Shown piece by piece: positions 1-8,900 of a DNA stretch of 61,163 bases. The stretch's first letter is position 1. Each line of letters starts with the position of its first letter. The stretch comes from an uncultured Paraprevotella sp. Lineage in GTDB: Bacteria > Bacteroidota > Bacteroidia > Bacteroidales > Bacteroidaceae. A program made the translations under genes and the position numbers. The stretch covers positions 1 to 61,163 of the forward strand of contig CALUFQ010000014.1 of assembly GCA_944319925.1 (NCBI GenBank), read 5' to 3'. The notes beneath the pieces are model-generated. The model saw nothing but the letters and a program-made list of their open reading frames with translations, ran no database searches and was not told the origin of the DNA.

Positions 1-1376
1 TGGCCGAGTGGTTTGTCTATCTGACGAAATGCAGCATTTGCCTGTGTGTCCTCTACGGATTCTGCAAATGCCTGTGTCCCGGTTCCACCTTGTTCGGGTT
101 CCACCGCAGGGTGATGCTTTGGGGCGTGGTGGTCTGTCTGTGCCTGCCGCTGGGGAAATGGACCACGGAGTGGGAAACGGGGGTGCAACGACCCTTGCAG
201 GTGTGGAGCGGGATGCTGGCAGAGGCATGGCCGGAAACACCCGATGTGGCGGAAGGACAGACAGGGAAGGTGGAGGTCCGCTTGATGGAAAAGGATGGGG
301 CTTGGAACTGGAATCTCCTTCCTTGGATATATTGGGCAGGTGCGGTGGCGGCATTCCTTTTCTATGGCTTGTGTTATGTTCGCCTGTGGAGGCTGTTGCG
401 TCGTGGCGAGCGCGTGAGAGGGGAAGGATGGACGGCTATCCTGACGGACGAGCCGGTGGAATCCTTCAGCGTGGGACGCTTCGTGGTGATGAACCGCGAA
501 GACTATTGTGCCTTTCCCCTTATCCGCCTGCACGAACAGATGCACGTGCGCTTGCGTCATACGTGGGACGAGGTGCTGATGCAGGCGTTCACCGTGCTGT
601 TCTGGTTTCATCCCCTGGCCTGGTTGTTGCGCAAGGATTTGCGCGAACAGCATGAGTTTCAGGCCGACGAAGGGGTACTTCAACAAGGCATCGATGCAAA
701 GACATATCAATTATTGTTGGTGCGGAAGTCCGTGGGCGCGAAAAGACTGGCCATGGCGAGCGGCTTCTGTCACTGTTCACTTAAAAAACGTGTGACTATG
801 ATGCTCAAGAAAAGAACGAACGGATGGCGGCGGGCGGCCCTGTTGCTGGCCCTGCCGCTGGCGGGCGGTACGGCCTGGCTGTTTGCCCGCCCGGAGATGA
901 ACGTGCCGCGACTGCAGGAGATGGTGGCGGCAAAGGAAACCGCGGAAGAAGCCCCGGCGGACACGGTGCGGTTCGAACGACGGTATGCGGAAGTGAAAAA
1001 CGGGCCGGAGGTGTTTGACGTGAAAATCAATTCCAGGAGCTACGTGATGCTGACCGATGACGTGCATTTGAAAAGGATGAAGTATAAAATCGTGCCATTG
1101 GCCGAAGTGGAGCAGGCGGCCACGAGGATGCTGGTGGAAAAATTCGGGAAGATGGCGGATTCGGGCAAAGACGTGCATCCGACTATTCGCATACAGGCAA
1201 GCGCCTATACTCCGGAAGAGAGCGTGGAGGAACTGGAACGTGCTTTGCGCGAAGCTATCCGGAAAGCCGTGGCCGAGCTGTCTCTCTCCCGTCCGGCGGA
1301 TGAGGTGCAGAAGTTCCTGGGAGTGAATTGGGCTTACCAAAAGCCGATAAATCTTCTTTCGAGAAGAACGGAATGA
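1..1376 (+). CDS. M56 family (BlaR1/MecR1-type) membrane metallopeptidase, first base outside window
   Basis: Probable sensor-type membrane protease of peptidase family M56. The reading frame is open from position 3 and the codon before it ends in TG, so the gene very likely starts with an ATG whose A lies just before the window; only one base is missing. N-terminal hydrophobic segments are followed by the zinc motif HEQMH (HExxH, about residue 175), then LFWFHPLAWLLRKDL and a downstream EHEFQAD-like segment (QHEFQAD) typical of the family. Another membrane segment lies near residue 275. The last ~150 residues are periplasmic-looking and do not resemble a penicillin-binding sensor domain; they may be ExbD-like (low confidence). 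Family members usually follow a BlaI-type repressor gene, which would lie upstream, outside the window. A strong terminator follows. Confidence 0.85.
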   Translation, partial: AEWFVYLTKCSICLCVLYGFCKCLCPGSTLFGFHRRVMLWGVVVCLCLPLGKWTTEWETGVQRPLQVWSGMLAEAWPETPDVAEGQTGKVEVRLMEKDGAWNWNLLPWIYWAGAVAAFLFYGLCYVRLWRLLRRGERVRGEGWTAILTDEPVESFSVGRFVVMNREDYCAFPLIRLHEQMHVRLRHTWDEVLMQAFTVLFWFHPLAWLLRKDLREQHEFQADEGVLQQGIDAKTYQLLLVRKSVGAKRLAMASGFCHCSLKKRVTMMLKKRTNGWRRAALLLALPLAGGTAWLFARPEMNVPRLQEMVAAKETAEEAPADTVRFERRYAEVKNGPEVFDVKINSRSYVMLTDDVHLKRMKYKIVPLAEVEQAATRMLVEKFGKMADSGKDVHPTIRIQASAYTPEESVEELERALREAIRKAVAELSLSRPADEVQKFLGVNWAYQKPINLLSRRTE

Positions 1377-1390
1377 ATCTTAATGGTGTC

Positions 1391-1420
1391 CCCGCCGGCC
1401 ATCCGGCCGGCGGGAATCTT
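1391..1420 (+). terminator. Intrinsic terminator after the M56 gene
   Basis: A 10 bp GC-only stem (1391-1400 with 1405-1414, ATCC loop) is followed by AATCTTTT. It starts 15 bp after the stop codon of the M56 gene. Confidence 0.8.
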
Positions 1421-1500
1421 TTCAAATCTTGTCCAGCGGGATGCGCGGCAGGCTCTTCTGCTGCTTGTACTGCCGGGGCGGAGTCCGGTGAGGGCTTCGA
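1420..1500 (-). pseudogene. Decayed second copy of the 3' end of the AraC regulator gene
   Basis: About 75 bases match the 3' end of the intact AraC gene at 2282-2363, in the same orientation, at roughly 90% by eye. The copy includes the last ~27 codons and a few bases past the stop. Several differences (CTC/TTT, GCTGC/GTTGT on the plus strand) fall at third codon positions of the minus-strand frame, so the copy seems to have diverged while still coding. One base is missing near 1481, which breaks the frame, and similarity then stops. Nothing else of the gene remains here. Confidence 0.75.
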
Positions 1501-1566
1501 ATCGGAACTTGTTCTTTTATTCGGGATTTTTGCGGCGTTTTGTTTTGGGAAACGGAAAAAACCGCG

Positions 1567-1574
1567 TATTTTTG
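1567..1574 (+). promoter_or_regulatory. Putative -7 element of higBA
   Basis: TATTTTTG matches the Bacteroidota -7 consensus TAnnTTTG and lies 16 bp before the higB start codon. Confidence 0.5.
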
Positions 1575-1590
1575 TATCAAAAAGGCGGTT

Positions 1591-1890
1591 ATGCGAATTG
1601 TATCACATCGTACACTGAAAGAGTTTTATGAGACCAAGGGGCATGAAGATGCTCGGGTGGCTTTGGAGCGGTGGTATGATGTGGCAGAAAGAGCTTCGTG
1701 GAGGAATCTCTCAGAGATTAAAGTGGATTTCCCTGCGACGGACTATGTCGGTAATCAGCATTACGTGTTTAATATCAAAGGTAATCACTACTGTTTGGTA
1801 GTCGTGGTCAAGTTTACGATAGGATATATTTTCATACGTAAGGTTTGTACGCATAAAGAGTATGATAAATTGGATTGTTCAATACTTTAA
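1591..1890 (+). CDS. higB: HigB-type toxin (mRNA interferase)
   Basis: A 99-residue protein of the HigB/RelE-like toxin superfamily, expected to cleave mRNA at the ribosome. Family hallmarks visible are the MRIVSHRTLKEFYE start, a YDVAERASW segment, the central QHYVFNIKGNHY block and the C-terminal VCTHKEYDKLD, which matches the conserved HKEYD motif. The ATG at 1591 was chosen over an in-frame ATG at 1540 because homologues begin with this MRIV-type sequence and the upstream codons overlap the promoter. The residue after KGNHY is cysteine (CLVVVV) where I would expect arginine in this family (KGNHYRLV); this could weaken activity. An antitoxin gene follows 11 bp downstream. Confidence 0.85.
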   Translation: MRIVSHRTLKEFYETKGHEDARVALERWYDVAERASWRNLSEIKVDFPATDYVGNQHYVFNIKGNHYCLVVVVKFTIGYIFIRKVCTHKEYDKLDCSIL

Positions 1891-1901
1891 AAGTAGAAAA
1901 G

Positions 1902-2264
1902 ATGAGCAAGGTAACCAAAGCGCAATATGAATTTGCCAAAGAGAGGATAGAAGAACTGTTGCCATTGGTGACAGACGAAATGTCGGCTGATGCCAAGGAG
2001 GCTGTGGAGCTGACAGTAATGTCGGACATCGTGATTGCTTATGAGAAAGTGCACTATCCGATAGAGAAACCTACCGTGGGTGAATTGATTGCGTTGTCTT
2101 TGGAGGAGAAAGGGATGACGCAGAAGCAGTTGGCAAGTGAGATTGGCGTTAGTCCTTCCCGCGTGAGTGATTATGTGTCAGGACGGTCTGAACCTACATT
2201 GAAAATCGCCCGCTTGTTGTGTCGTATTTTGGGCATACAACCGGCTATGATGTTGGGCGTCTGA
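1902..2264 (+). CDS. higA: HigA-type antitoxin, XRE-family helix-turn-helix
   Basis: A 120-residue antitoxin partner of the preceding HigB-like toxin. The N-terminal half is helical and acidic (residues 1-50). The C-terminal half is a Cro/XRE helix-turn-helix (about residues 55-110) with GMTQKQLASEIGVSPSRVSDY as the DNA-binding core. The toxin-first order, 11 bp spacing and protein size are those of a host-inhibition-of-growth (Hig) module; these pairs usually repress their own promoter. The ATG at 1902 is preferred over the in-frame ATG at 1875, which lies inside higB. The gene converges on the AraC gene, with 19 bp between the two stop codons. Confidence 0.88.
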   Translation: MSKVTKAQYEFAKERIEELLPLVTDEMSADAKEAVELTVMSDIVIAYEKVHYPIEKPTVGELIALSLEEKGMTQKQLASEIGVSPSRVSDYVSGRSEPTLKIARLLCRILGIQPAMMLGV

Positions 2265-2283
2265 GGATGCTGAAGTCCGGCTT

Positions 2284-2856
2284 TCACACCTTGTCCAGCG
2301 GGATGCGCGGCAGGCTTTTCTGTTGTTTGTACTGCCGGGGCGTGAGTCCGGTGAAGGTTTTGAACTGCGCACTGAGGTGGGCGGTGCTGGAGTAGTCCAG
2401 GCGTTCGGCAATCTCGCCGAGGGATAGTTCGCCGTAGTCCAACAACTCCTTGGCCCGTTCGATTTTTTGGGCGATGCAGTATTTTTCGATGGTGGTGCCT
2501 TGCGTTTCGGAGAACAGTTTGCTTAGTGTGCTGTAGTCGTGGCGGCATTCGGAGGCCAGGTATTGTGAGAGATTGACGTGCGGGCGGCGACCGGAGCGGT
2601 GTACCCATTCGATGATGAGATTCTTGACCTGTTCCACGATGCGGATGCGTGGGTCGTCTATCAGTTCAAATCCCAGGGCTTCGAGGGATTTCCTGATTTC
2701 TTCCTTTTGGCTTTCGGTTGGTGTTTCCGCGAGTTCGGCCCGCCCGAGCACGACGGAGACTGGTGTCAGCCCCAAACGTTCCAACACTTTCGTCACGGCC
2801 ATGATGCAACGGTCGCACACCATGTGCTTGATGTAGAGATAGTGGTCAGTTTCCAT
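2284..2856 (-). CDS. AraC-family regulator with an N-terminal metal-binding-like (HMA) domain
   Basis: A 190-residue regulator of a type common in Bacteroidota. Residues 1-75 resemble a heavy-metal-associated fold, with an MVCDRC motif (Mx-C-x-x-C like) near residue 12 and a ferredoxin-like strand/helix order. Residues ~85-180 are an AraC helix-turn-helix domain (LSLGEIAERLDYSS, then FKTFTGLTPRQYKQQ). The protein lacks the usual AraC sugar-binding cupin. The ATG at 2856 fits the family start and leaves room for the promoter at 2878-2885; an upstream in-frame start at 2937 would run through both divergent promoters. Its 3' end is partly duplicated at 1420-1500. Metal responsiveness is inferred from the CxxC motif only. 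Confidence 0.8.
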   Translation of the reverse strand: METDHYLYIKHMVCDRCIMAVTKVLERLGLTPVSVVLGRAELAETPTESQKEEIRKSLEALGFELIDDPRIRIVEQVKNLIIEWVHRSGRRPHVNLSQYLASECRHDYSTLSKLFSETQGTTIEKYCIAQKIERAKELLDYGELSLGEIAERLDYSSTAHLSAQFKTFTGLTPRQYKQQKSLPRIPLDKV

Positions 2857-2877
2857 GAAGGTTTTTGCCCTACGCTG

Positions 2878-2885
2878 CAAAGTTA
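2878..2885 (-). promoter_or_regulatory. Putative -7 element of the AraC gene
   Basis: TAACTTTG on the minus strand, followed by CAGCG, 21 bp upstream of the chosen ATG. It is divergent to the promoter at 2921. Confidence 0.5.
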
Positions 2886-2920
2886 AGCATAAAAAATACG
2901 GAAAAGAAGGGATTCTGTCG

Positions 2921-2928
2921 TATATTTG
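2921..2928 (+). promoter_or_regulatory. Putative -7 element of the methyltransferase gene
   Basis: TATATTTG, a good match to TAnnTTTG, 20 bp before the ATG at 2949. Confidence 0.5.
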
Positions 2929-2948
2929 CGAAAACAAACCGACGAAAG

Positions 2949-3674
2949 ATGGAAACTAAGTTGCTTGCGGAAGGGAAAGACCCGATGGGACAGGCCATCC
3001 GCGACTATTTCGAAACGGGGCATGCTGGACGTCTCCGCGTGTTTTCTCCGCAGTTTGACGAAGACGAATTGCCTGTGGCTGCCTTGTTCCGCACGGAAGA
3101 GCGTATGCCGAAGTTGGAACGCACGGCATTGGACTTGTGCCGGGGACGTGTGTTGGACGTGGGAGCTGGCGCGGGCTGCCACAGCTTGGCCTTGCAACAA
3201 AGGGGGGTGGACGTGACGGCAATTGACATTTCCCCGCTTTCTGTTGAAGTGATGCGCCAACGGGGGGTGGAATCGGTGGCGGCGGATTTGTTTGATGAAA
3301 CCTTTTCCGGATGCTACGACACGGTGTTGATGCTGATGAACGGTTCCGGCATCATCGGGCGGCTGGAGCGCATGCCGCTGTTTTTTCATCGCATGAAACA
3401 ATTGCTGGCTGCGGGCGGGCAGGTGCTGATGGATTCCAGTGATTTGCGTTACGTGTTTGAGAACGAGGACGGCTCGTGGGACATCGACCTGAATGCCGGA
3501 TACTATGGCGAACTGGAGTACCAAATGCAATATCAAAAGGTGAAAGGAGAGCCGTTTGATTGGCTTTATGTGGATTTCGATACGCTGGCGTTCCATGCGC
3601 AGGCCAACGGTTTCCGGGCGGAACTCATGGAGGAAGGCGGCCATTATGATTATCTGGCGCGGCTTTTGTGTTGA
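2949..3674 (+). CDS. Class I SAM-dependent methyltransferase
   Basis: A 241-residue methyltransferase with a Rossmann-type SAM fold. Motif I is VLDVGAGAGCHSLALQ (about residues 67-82), followed by the acidic end of strand 2 in VTAIDISPLSVEVM and a motif IV-like segment FDETFSGCYDTVLMLMNG. The substrate cannot be told: the C-terminal half (YYGELEYQMQYQKVKGEPFDWLYVD) is conserved in uncharacterised Bacteroidota homologues as far as I can recall. The ATG at 2949 was chosen because it lies just after a promoter motif; the longer frame back to 2865 overlaps the divergent AraC promoter. It is probably transcribed alone and divergently from the AraC gene, which could control it. Confidence 0.8.
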   Translation: METKLLAEGKDPMGQAIRDYFETGHAGRLRVFSPQFDEDELPVAALFRTEERMPKLERTALDLCRGRVLDVGAGAGCHSLALQQRGVDVTAIDISPLSVEVMRQRGVESVAADLFDETFSGCYDTVLMLMNGSGIIGRLERMPLFFHRMKQLLAAGGQVLMDSSDLRYVFENEDGSWDIDLNAGYYGELEYQMQYQKVKGEPFDWLYVDFDTLAFHAQANGFRAELMEEGGHYDYLARLLC

Positions 3675-3769
3675 TTCGGCTTACACTTGGAAGTGTTGAT
3701 ATGTGAGGGAAAAAAGCCCCTAGGATGTTTTTTATAAGTTTACCGGGCTGTTTTCCGATAGAAAAGGCA

Positions 3770-3777
3770 TATCTTTG
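3770..3777 (+). promoter_or_regulatory. Putative -7 element of the ECF sigma gene, only 5 bp from the ATG
   Basis: TATCTTTG followed by CAGTC and then the start codon. Transcription would begin at or next to the ATG, so the mRNA may have almost no leader. Confidence 0.5.
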
Positions 3778-3782
3778 CAGTC

Positions 3783-4307
3783 ATGTTATTGAAGAGGCGC
3801 ACCATAGAAGAGAAAGATGAGGAAAAAGCATTCGAGGAGTTGTTCCGGAAGAATTACTCTCGTGCTTTTTATTATGCTTTGGATTGGGTGGGTGACGAAG
3901 AAACGGCCAAGGATGTCGTGGGAGATTGTTTCGGCGAGATATGGAGGCAATACGAACGGCTGGCAGGGATGGAACTGGAGGCTTATTTGTTCCGGATGGT
4001 GAAGAACCGCTGCCTGAATGTGCTGAAGCATCAGGCGGTGGAGGCCGGATACCGGGATGAGGCCATGCTGAAAATGGAACTTATTGAAGAAGAGGGCGAT
4101 TGGCATGAGGAGATGTTGGAAAAGGTGGAGGCGGCTGTCGAAGCATTGAACCCGCAAACCCGCAGGGTGTTGGATTTGTGTTATTTCCAAGGAAAGAAGT
4201 ACGTGGAGGCCGCCGAGGAATTAGGTATCAGTGCCAACACGGTGCATAAACATATCAGCAAGGCCATGGCTTTCTTACGAGAATCTCTATTTAACAAAAA
4301 ATGTTGA
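3783..4307 (+). CDS. ECF-type RNA polymerase sigma factor (FecI-like)
   Basis: A 174-residue extracytoplasmic-function sigma factor. Region 2 covers residues ~17-85 (FRKNYSRAFYYALDWVGDEETAKDVVGDCFGEIW and AYLFRMVKNRCLN) and region 4 covers ~115-170 (LNPQTRRVLDLCYFQGKKYVEAAEELGISANTVHKHISKAM, read as two helices plus recognition helix). It is followed by a FecR-like anti-sigma gene and a SusC protein with an STN domain, the usual surface-signalling trio of Bacteroidota. It is expected to activate the SusCD operon when substrate is bound. There is no convincing ribosome-binding site, because the promoter motif abuts the ATG. Confidence 0.92.
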   Translation: MLLKRRTIEEKDEEKAFEELFRKNYSRAFYYALDWVGDEETAKDVVGDCFGEIWRQYERLAGMELEAYLFRMVKNRCLNVLKHQAVEAGYRDEAMLKMELIEEEGDWHEEMLEKVEAAVEALNPQTRRVLDLCYFQGKKYVEAAEELGISANTVHKHISKAMAFLRESLFNKKC

Positions 4308-4365
4308 ACTTTGCGGGGTCCGTTTCGTGTATGATGTTGTTACCTTAAATAGAAGTGGTGAGGAA

Positions 4366-5520
4366 ATGAAAGACCAAAAACATAGAAGAGAACCAGACAA
4401 TGGCAACCCGGGCGATGTTTCTTGGGCAAACGGGGAAGATGTGCGCTTGGAACTGTTGTTGAAGATGGTCGGAAAGCGTCGGGAGGCCCCTGTGCCGGAC
4501 GTGGATGCGGAATGGGCGGCTTTCAAGTCGCGCCATGCCGGCAAAAAGATGCGCAAACCGGCACGTATGCGTCCCCTACGTCCGTGGGTGGCCGCCTTGT
4601 TGGGAGCGGCGGCGATGTGGTGTGTCATGATGTTGCTGGAATGGGCGACAGCCCCGGCTTCTTTGGAACAGGGCTTGCGCGAACCTTTTGTGGCATTGCG
4701 CTATGAGGGAAATCTTCGCCAGATTGTCTTGGATAATGGGGATGGGAGATTGGATGTGTCTCAGTCGGACTCGCTTTCTTTTTTGAACAAGGCGGGGCAT
4801 GCGGGGAAGTTTGCGATGGCAAGGCCGTTGCAGCCCGAAAAGGCCGTGGCGGAGACGGCAGATGAGCCGGCAGCTGAGGCGGGGATGCGCAAGCTTTCTA
4901 CTCCGCGCGGGATGGGATTCAAGGTGATTTTGTCTGATGGGAGCGAAGTGCAACTCAATGCGGAGAGTACGATTGAATTTCCGGAAGCTTTCCATGGCGG
5001 CGAACGTAGGGTGGTCATCCATGGAGAGGCTTTTTTCAAAGTGGCGCGTGATGAGGAGCGTCCGTTTATCGTGACAGCCGACAACATGGAAGTACGGGTG
5101 CATGGCACGGAATTTAATGTCCGTAATTATGTGGAAGAAGGCGCATCGTGCGTGTCGTTGATAAATGGTTCGGTGGAAGTGTCTGCTTGTGGCACGGAAG
5201 GCAAAGGCGTGATGATAGAACCGGGCGAAAAGGCATGGTGTGAAGGCACGGATGTGAAGGTGGCTGATGAAGACACCTACGTGGTGACGCAATGGGTGCA
5301 TGGCCTTTTCTATTTTGACGGTGCTCCGTTGCTTGAAGTGCTGCAGGAGCTGGGGCGGTGGTATAACTATGGTGTGGTCTTTTATAATGCGGAAGCGATG
5401 GGTTACGCCATGCATTTCAGTGCTTCGCGCGAGGGAACTCTCGAAGAGGCCATTCGTCATTTGAACCGTTTGCGCAAGTTCCTCGTCAAAATAGAAGGCC
5501 ACGACATTGTGGTATATTGA
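4366..5520 (+). CDS. FecR-family anti-sigma factor
   Basis: A 384-residue inner-membrane regulator. A cytoplasmic N-terminal part (residues 1-~75) precedes one membrane segment (WVAALLGAAAMWCVMMLL, ~residues 75-93). A periplasmic FecR domain (~residues 170-275) carries VILSDGSEVQLNAESTIEFPEAF and GEAFFKVARDEERPFIVTADNMEVRVHGTEFNV. The end (~residues 305-384) is DUF4974-like (GLFYFDGAPLLEVLQELGRWYNYGVVF). In known systems this protein holds the sigma factor until the STN domain of the partner transporter signals across the periplasm. The ATG at 4366 follows GAGGAA; the frame is open further upstream into the sigma gene but that part is not FecR-like. It lies 58 bp after the sigma gene. Confidence 0.92.
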   Translation: MKDQKHRREPDNGNPGDVSWANGEDVRLELLLKMVGKRREAPVPDVDAEWAAFKSRHAGKKMRKPARMRPLRPWVAALLGAAAMWCVMMLLEWATAPASLEQGLREPFVALRYEGNLRQIVLDNGDGRLDVSQSDSLSFLNKAGHAGKFAMARPLQPEKAVAETADEPAAEAGMRKLSTPRGMGFKVILSDGSEVQLNAESTIEFPEAFHGGERRVVIHGEAFFKVARDEERPFIVTADNMEVRVHGTEFNVRNYVEEGASCVSLINGSVEVSACGTEGKGVMIEPGEKAWCEGTDVKVADEDTYVVTQWVHGLFYFDGAPLLEVLQELGRWYNYGVVFYNAEAMGYAMHFSASREGTLEEAIRHLNRLRKFLVKIEGHDIVVY

Positions 5521-5988
5521 GTTGACAGGCGGAACTTCGGCCTTTCGCGGGAAGGATGTTGCGGTCGTTTTTGACGGAAATATCAAGGCTGGAGGATATT
5601 GAAAGCGTTTTTCCCATGCAGCTTTTGTCTCTTTGTCCTTTTGTCTTGTTCCTTTATGTCATTTGCCGTGTCCAAGCTGCCGCAGGTTCCGGAATACGGG
5701 CACCGGGTATTCAAAACAGTTCCTTTGTGCAATTCGTAGAACCAATAGGCATCTTTGGAGGTGGAGTCGTCTGCATGCGGGTATGTATGGTTTGTTTTTT
5801 TGCGCTTTCAAAATCTTTTTTGTTTGTGGCCGATAAGGAAAAAAGTTCAAAGTCCCGGCGGCAACGGGCAAACTTTTTTTAGGGAAACTTTCATTTTTTC
5901 TTTGTTTTCGAGGGTCCGATTTGCACAGTGAGTTGTTTATATAGAAAAAGCATATAAAAATCATGCTTATTCTTAAAAGAAGTTAGCT
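5521..5988 (+). other. Intergenic region before the SusC gene
   Basis: About 470 bp with no supported gene. It becomes AT-rich from about 5870, with runs of T and A up to the SusC start. No good TAnnTTTG element is seen close to the gene, which would fit recognition by the ECF sigma factor of this locus, but I cannot define that promoter. Confidence 0.4.
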
Positions 5989-8900
5989 ATGTGTTTGAAT
6001 CGGATTTTGAGAGGGGAGTACGCAAAGCGCATCTTTTCATGCCTGGTTTTGGCCATGTTCTTTTGCGGGTTACTGTCCGCGCAGACGGAACATGGAAAGC
6101 AAATCACGTATGCGTGCCAAGATGAGCGGCTTGCGGAAGCCTTGCGGCAGGTGGAACGTCTGTCGGGGTATTACAAGATGCAGTTTGCCTACGAGGATGT
6201 GGAGCCTTACAAGGTGAGCGTGAAATTGGAAAACGCGTCGATGCGCGAAGCCTTGGACGCGTTGCTGAAGAAGACGCGCCTGCGCTATGAAGTGAACGAC
6301 CGCTTCATTCAGATTTTTGTGGTGAGGCAGTATAAGTCCAAGGGCAGTGTGCGCGGCATCATCGCGGACGAGACAGGCGAGCCTTTGCCCGGCGTGGCCG
6401 TGCGCGACAGGGCGCACAACCGGGCCACGGTGACGGATATTGACGGAAACTTCACGATTCCCTGCGAGGAAGACCACATCACGTTGCATGTGTCTTACAT
6501 TGGAAAGAAAACGCTCACGGTGCGCGCCCGCAACGGACAGATGCTCGAATTGGCCATGGAGGATGACTCCAAGGTGTTGCAGGACGTGGTGGTGACGGGT
6601 TACCAGCAGTTGGACCGCCGCAACCTGACGAGTTCAGTTGTTTCGGTCGATATGAAGGACTTGGAGATTCCGGGCATTTCGTCTATCGACAAGATGCTTG
6701 AAGGCAAGATACCGGACTTGATGGTGTCGGCCAACAGTGGGGAAATCAATGCCACGCCGCGTATCCGTGTGCGTGGCACTTCCACGTTGATCGGCAACCG
6801 CGAGCCGTTGTGGGTGGTGGACGGTATCATCGTGACCGACCCTGTGGATTTGTCCCCCGACGTGCTCAACGACCCCGACTATGTGAACCGCATCGGTAAC
6901 GCCATTGCGGGCATCAACCCGCAGGACATCCAGCGCATCGACGTGTTGAAGGACGCTGCAGCCACCGCCCTTTATGGTACGCGGGCGGCCAACGGTGTCA
7001 TCGTGGTCACTACGAAGAGCGGGCGCGAGGGACGCCCGTTGGTGTCCTACACCGGCAACTTCACCGTGCGCAAGCGTCCTTACTACACCGACCGCAAGAT
7101 CAACCTGATGGACTCGAAGGAGCGCATCCAGTTCTCGCGCGACTTGGTGGACATGCATTTTTCTTATCCGACCAGTATGCCGTTGGTGGGTTATGAGGCT
7201 GCATTGCAGAATCTTTATGAAGGACTCTACACCCCAGATCAGTTCCGTGCCGAAGTGGCGGCCATGGAGACGCGTAACACGGACTGGTTTGACATCCTTT
7301 GCCACAATTCTTTCTCGCACGAACACAGCGTGAGCGTGTCCGGAGGATCGGAAAAGGTGCGCTACTACACGTCCGTGGGTTATACCGACCAAGACGATGT
7401 AATCAACAACACGACCAACCGCCGCTATACGGCCATGGCGAAAATCAACATGAAAATCAACTCCAAGATTGATTGGGAAATCAACATGAACGGTTATCTG
7501 AACGACCGCGAATATGCACAGGACGATGTGAATCCCATTAATTATGCCTACAACACGAGCCGCACCATCGCGGCTTTTAACCCGGATGGGTCGTATGCAT
7601 TTTACGACAAACCTTCCACGGCCACGAATTCAAGCGGCTACACGTATGACACGTACATGAAATTCAATATCCTTTCAGAATTGGAGAACAGCTATCAGAA
7701 ACAGACGGTGAGCAGTGTGACAGCCACTTCCAACCTGCGCTACAAGCCTTTCGAGGATTTGTTTTTCAATTGGATCGTGTCGGTCAACACGTCCAATTCC
7801 GAGATTGAAGGATGGTGGGGTGAACGGAGCTGCCACGTGGGGCTTATGCGTGGTAGTGAATATGGAGAAGAACCTTCGGTTGATTCCCAATTGCCGTACG
7901 GTGGCATCTTGAACACGAATCATACCCGCAACAAGGGCTGGACGACCCGCTTCCAGGGGAACTACAACAAATGGTTGGGCAAGGCTCGTAACCATAATAT
8001 CAATGTGGCGGTCGGCGTGGAAGCCAGTTCCAATATGTCCAGTGGCTACAGCCGCGAAGACCGTGCATATTTTAGAGAACGTGGGCGCACGTTTATGGAA
8101 AATGTGCCGGAGGAATTCACTTCTTACACCTCTTGGTTGCGTAACAACCATCCTACCATAACCGACACGAAGAACAACATATTTTCGGCCTACGCCACTT
8201 TGTCTTACAGCTTCGGCAATTATTTCACGGCCAATGTGAACGGCCGTTTTGACGGTTCCAACCAGTTCGGCAGCCGCAGCAACGAGAAACTTTTGCCGAT
8301 ATGGTCGGTGTCGGGCAATGCACGGCTGTTGGAGATTTTCGATTTCCACCCGTCGTGGATGAACGACCTGACGCTGAAGGCTTCCTATGGTGAGCAGGGC
8401 AATATGCTCGACGGGCAGCTGCCAGTGATGACCTTGGCCAAGGGTAGCCTGAACTCGGTGTTCAACGAGTTTGAATCCACCGTGGTGAGCTTTGCCAATC
8501 CGGACTTGCGTTGGGAGAAAACCCGTTCGACCAACGTGGGGCTGGAAAGTTCGTTCTTCGGCGGACGGTTGCAAGTGGGCGCGGAATATTACCACAAAAC
8601 AACGACTGACGCCTTCATGAACAAGACCATCTCGGATATCAATGGTTATACTTCGTATGTGGTCAATTCCGGAAAGGTAGTCAACAAAGGCTTTAATGTG
8701 ACGCTGAGTGCCACGCCGGTAAAGGCAGGAGATTTCTATTGGATTCTTTCGGGCAACGTGTCCAAGGTGTGGAACAAGGTGAAGACCACGCCGGCTGGCG
8801 ATTCCTATGAATTGGAAGATTTCAAGGACGGTACGGCCATCGTGGACGGTTATCCAGTGGGGACATTTTGGTCTTACAAGTTTTTGGGATTGAACCCGAT

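Noticed and set aside
1328-1618. Frames between the M56 gene and higB
   Set aside because: They run through the terminator and the AraC remnant on the wrong strand.
5556-5882. 108-codon frame between the FecR and SusC genes
   Set aside because: It has no ribosome-binding site and no recognisable features, and a second frame in the same place is equally open.
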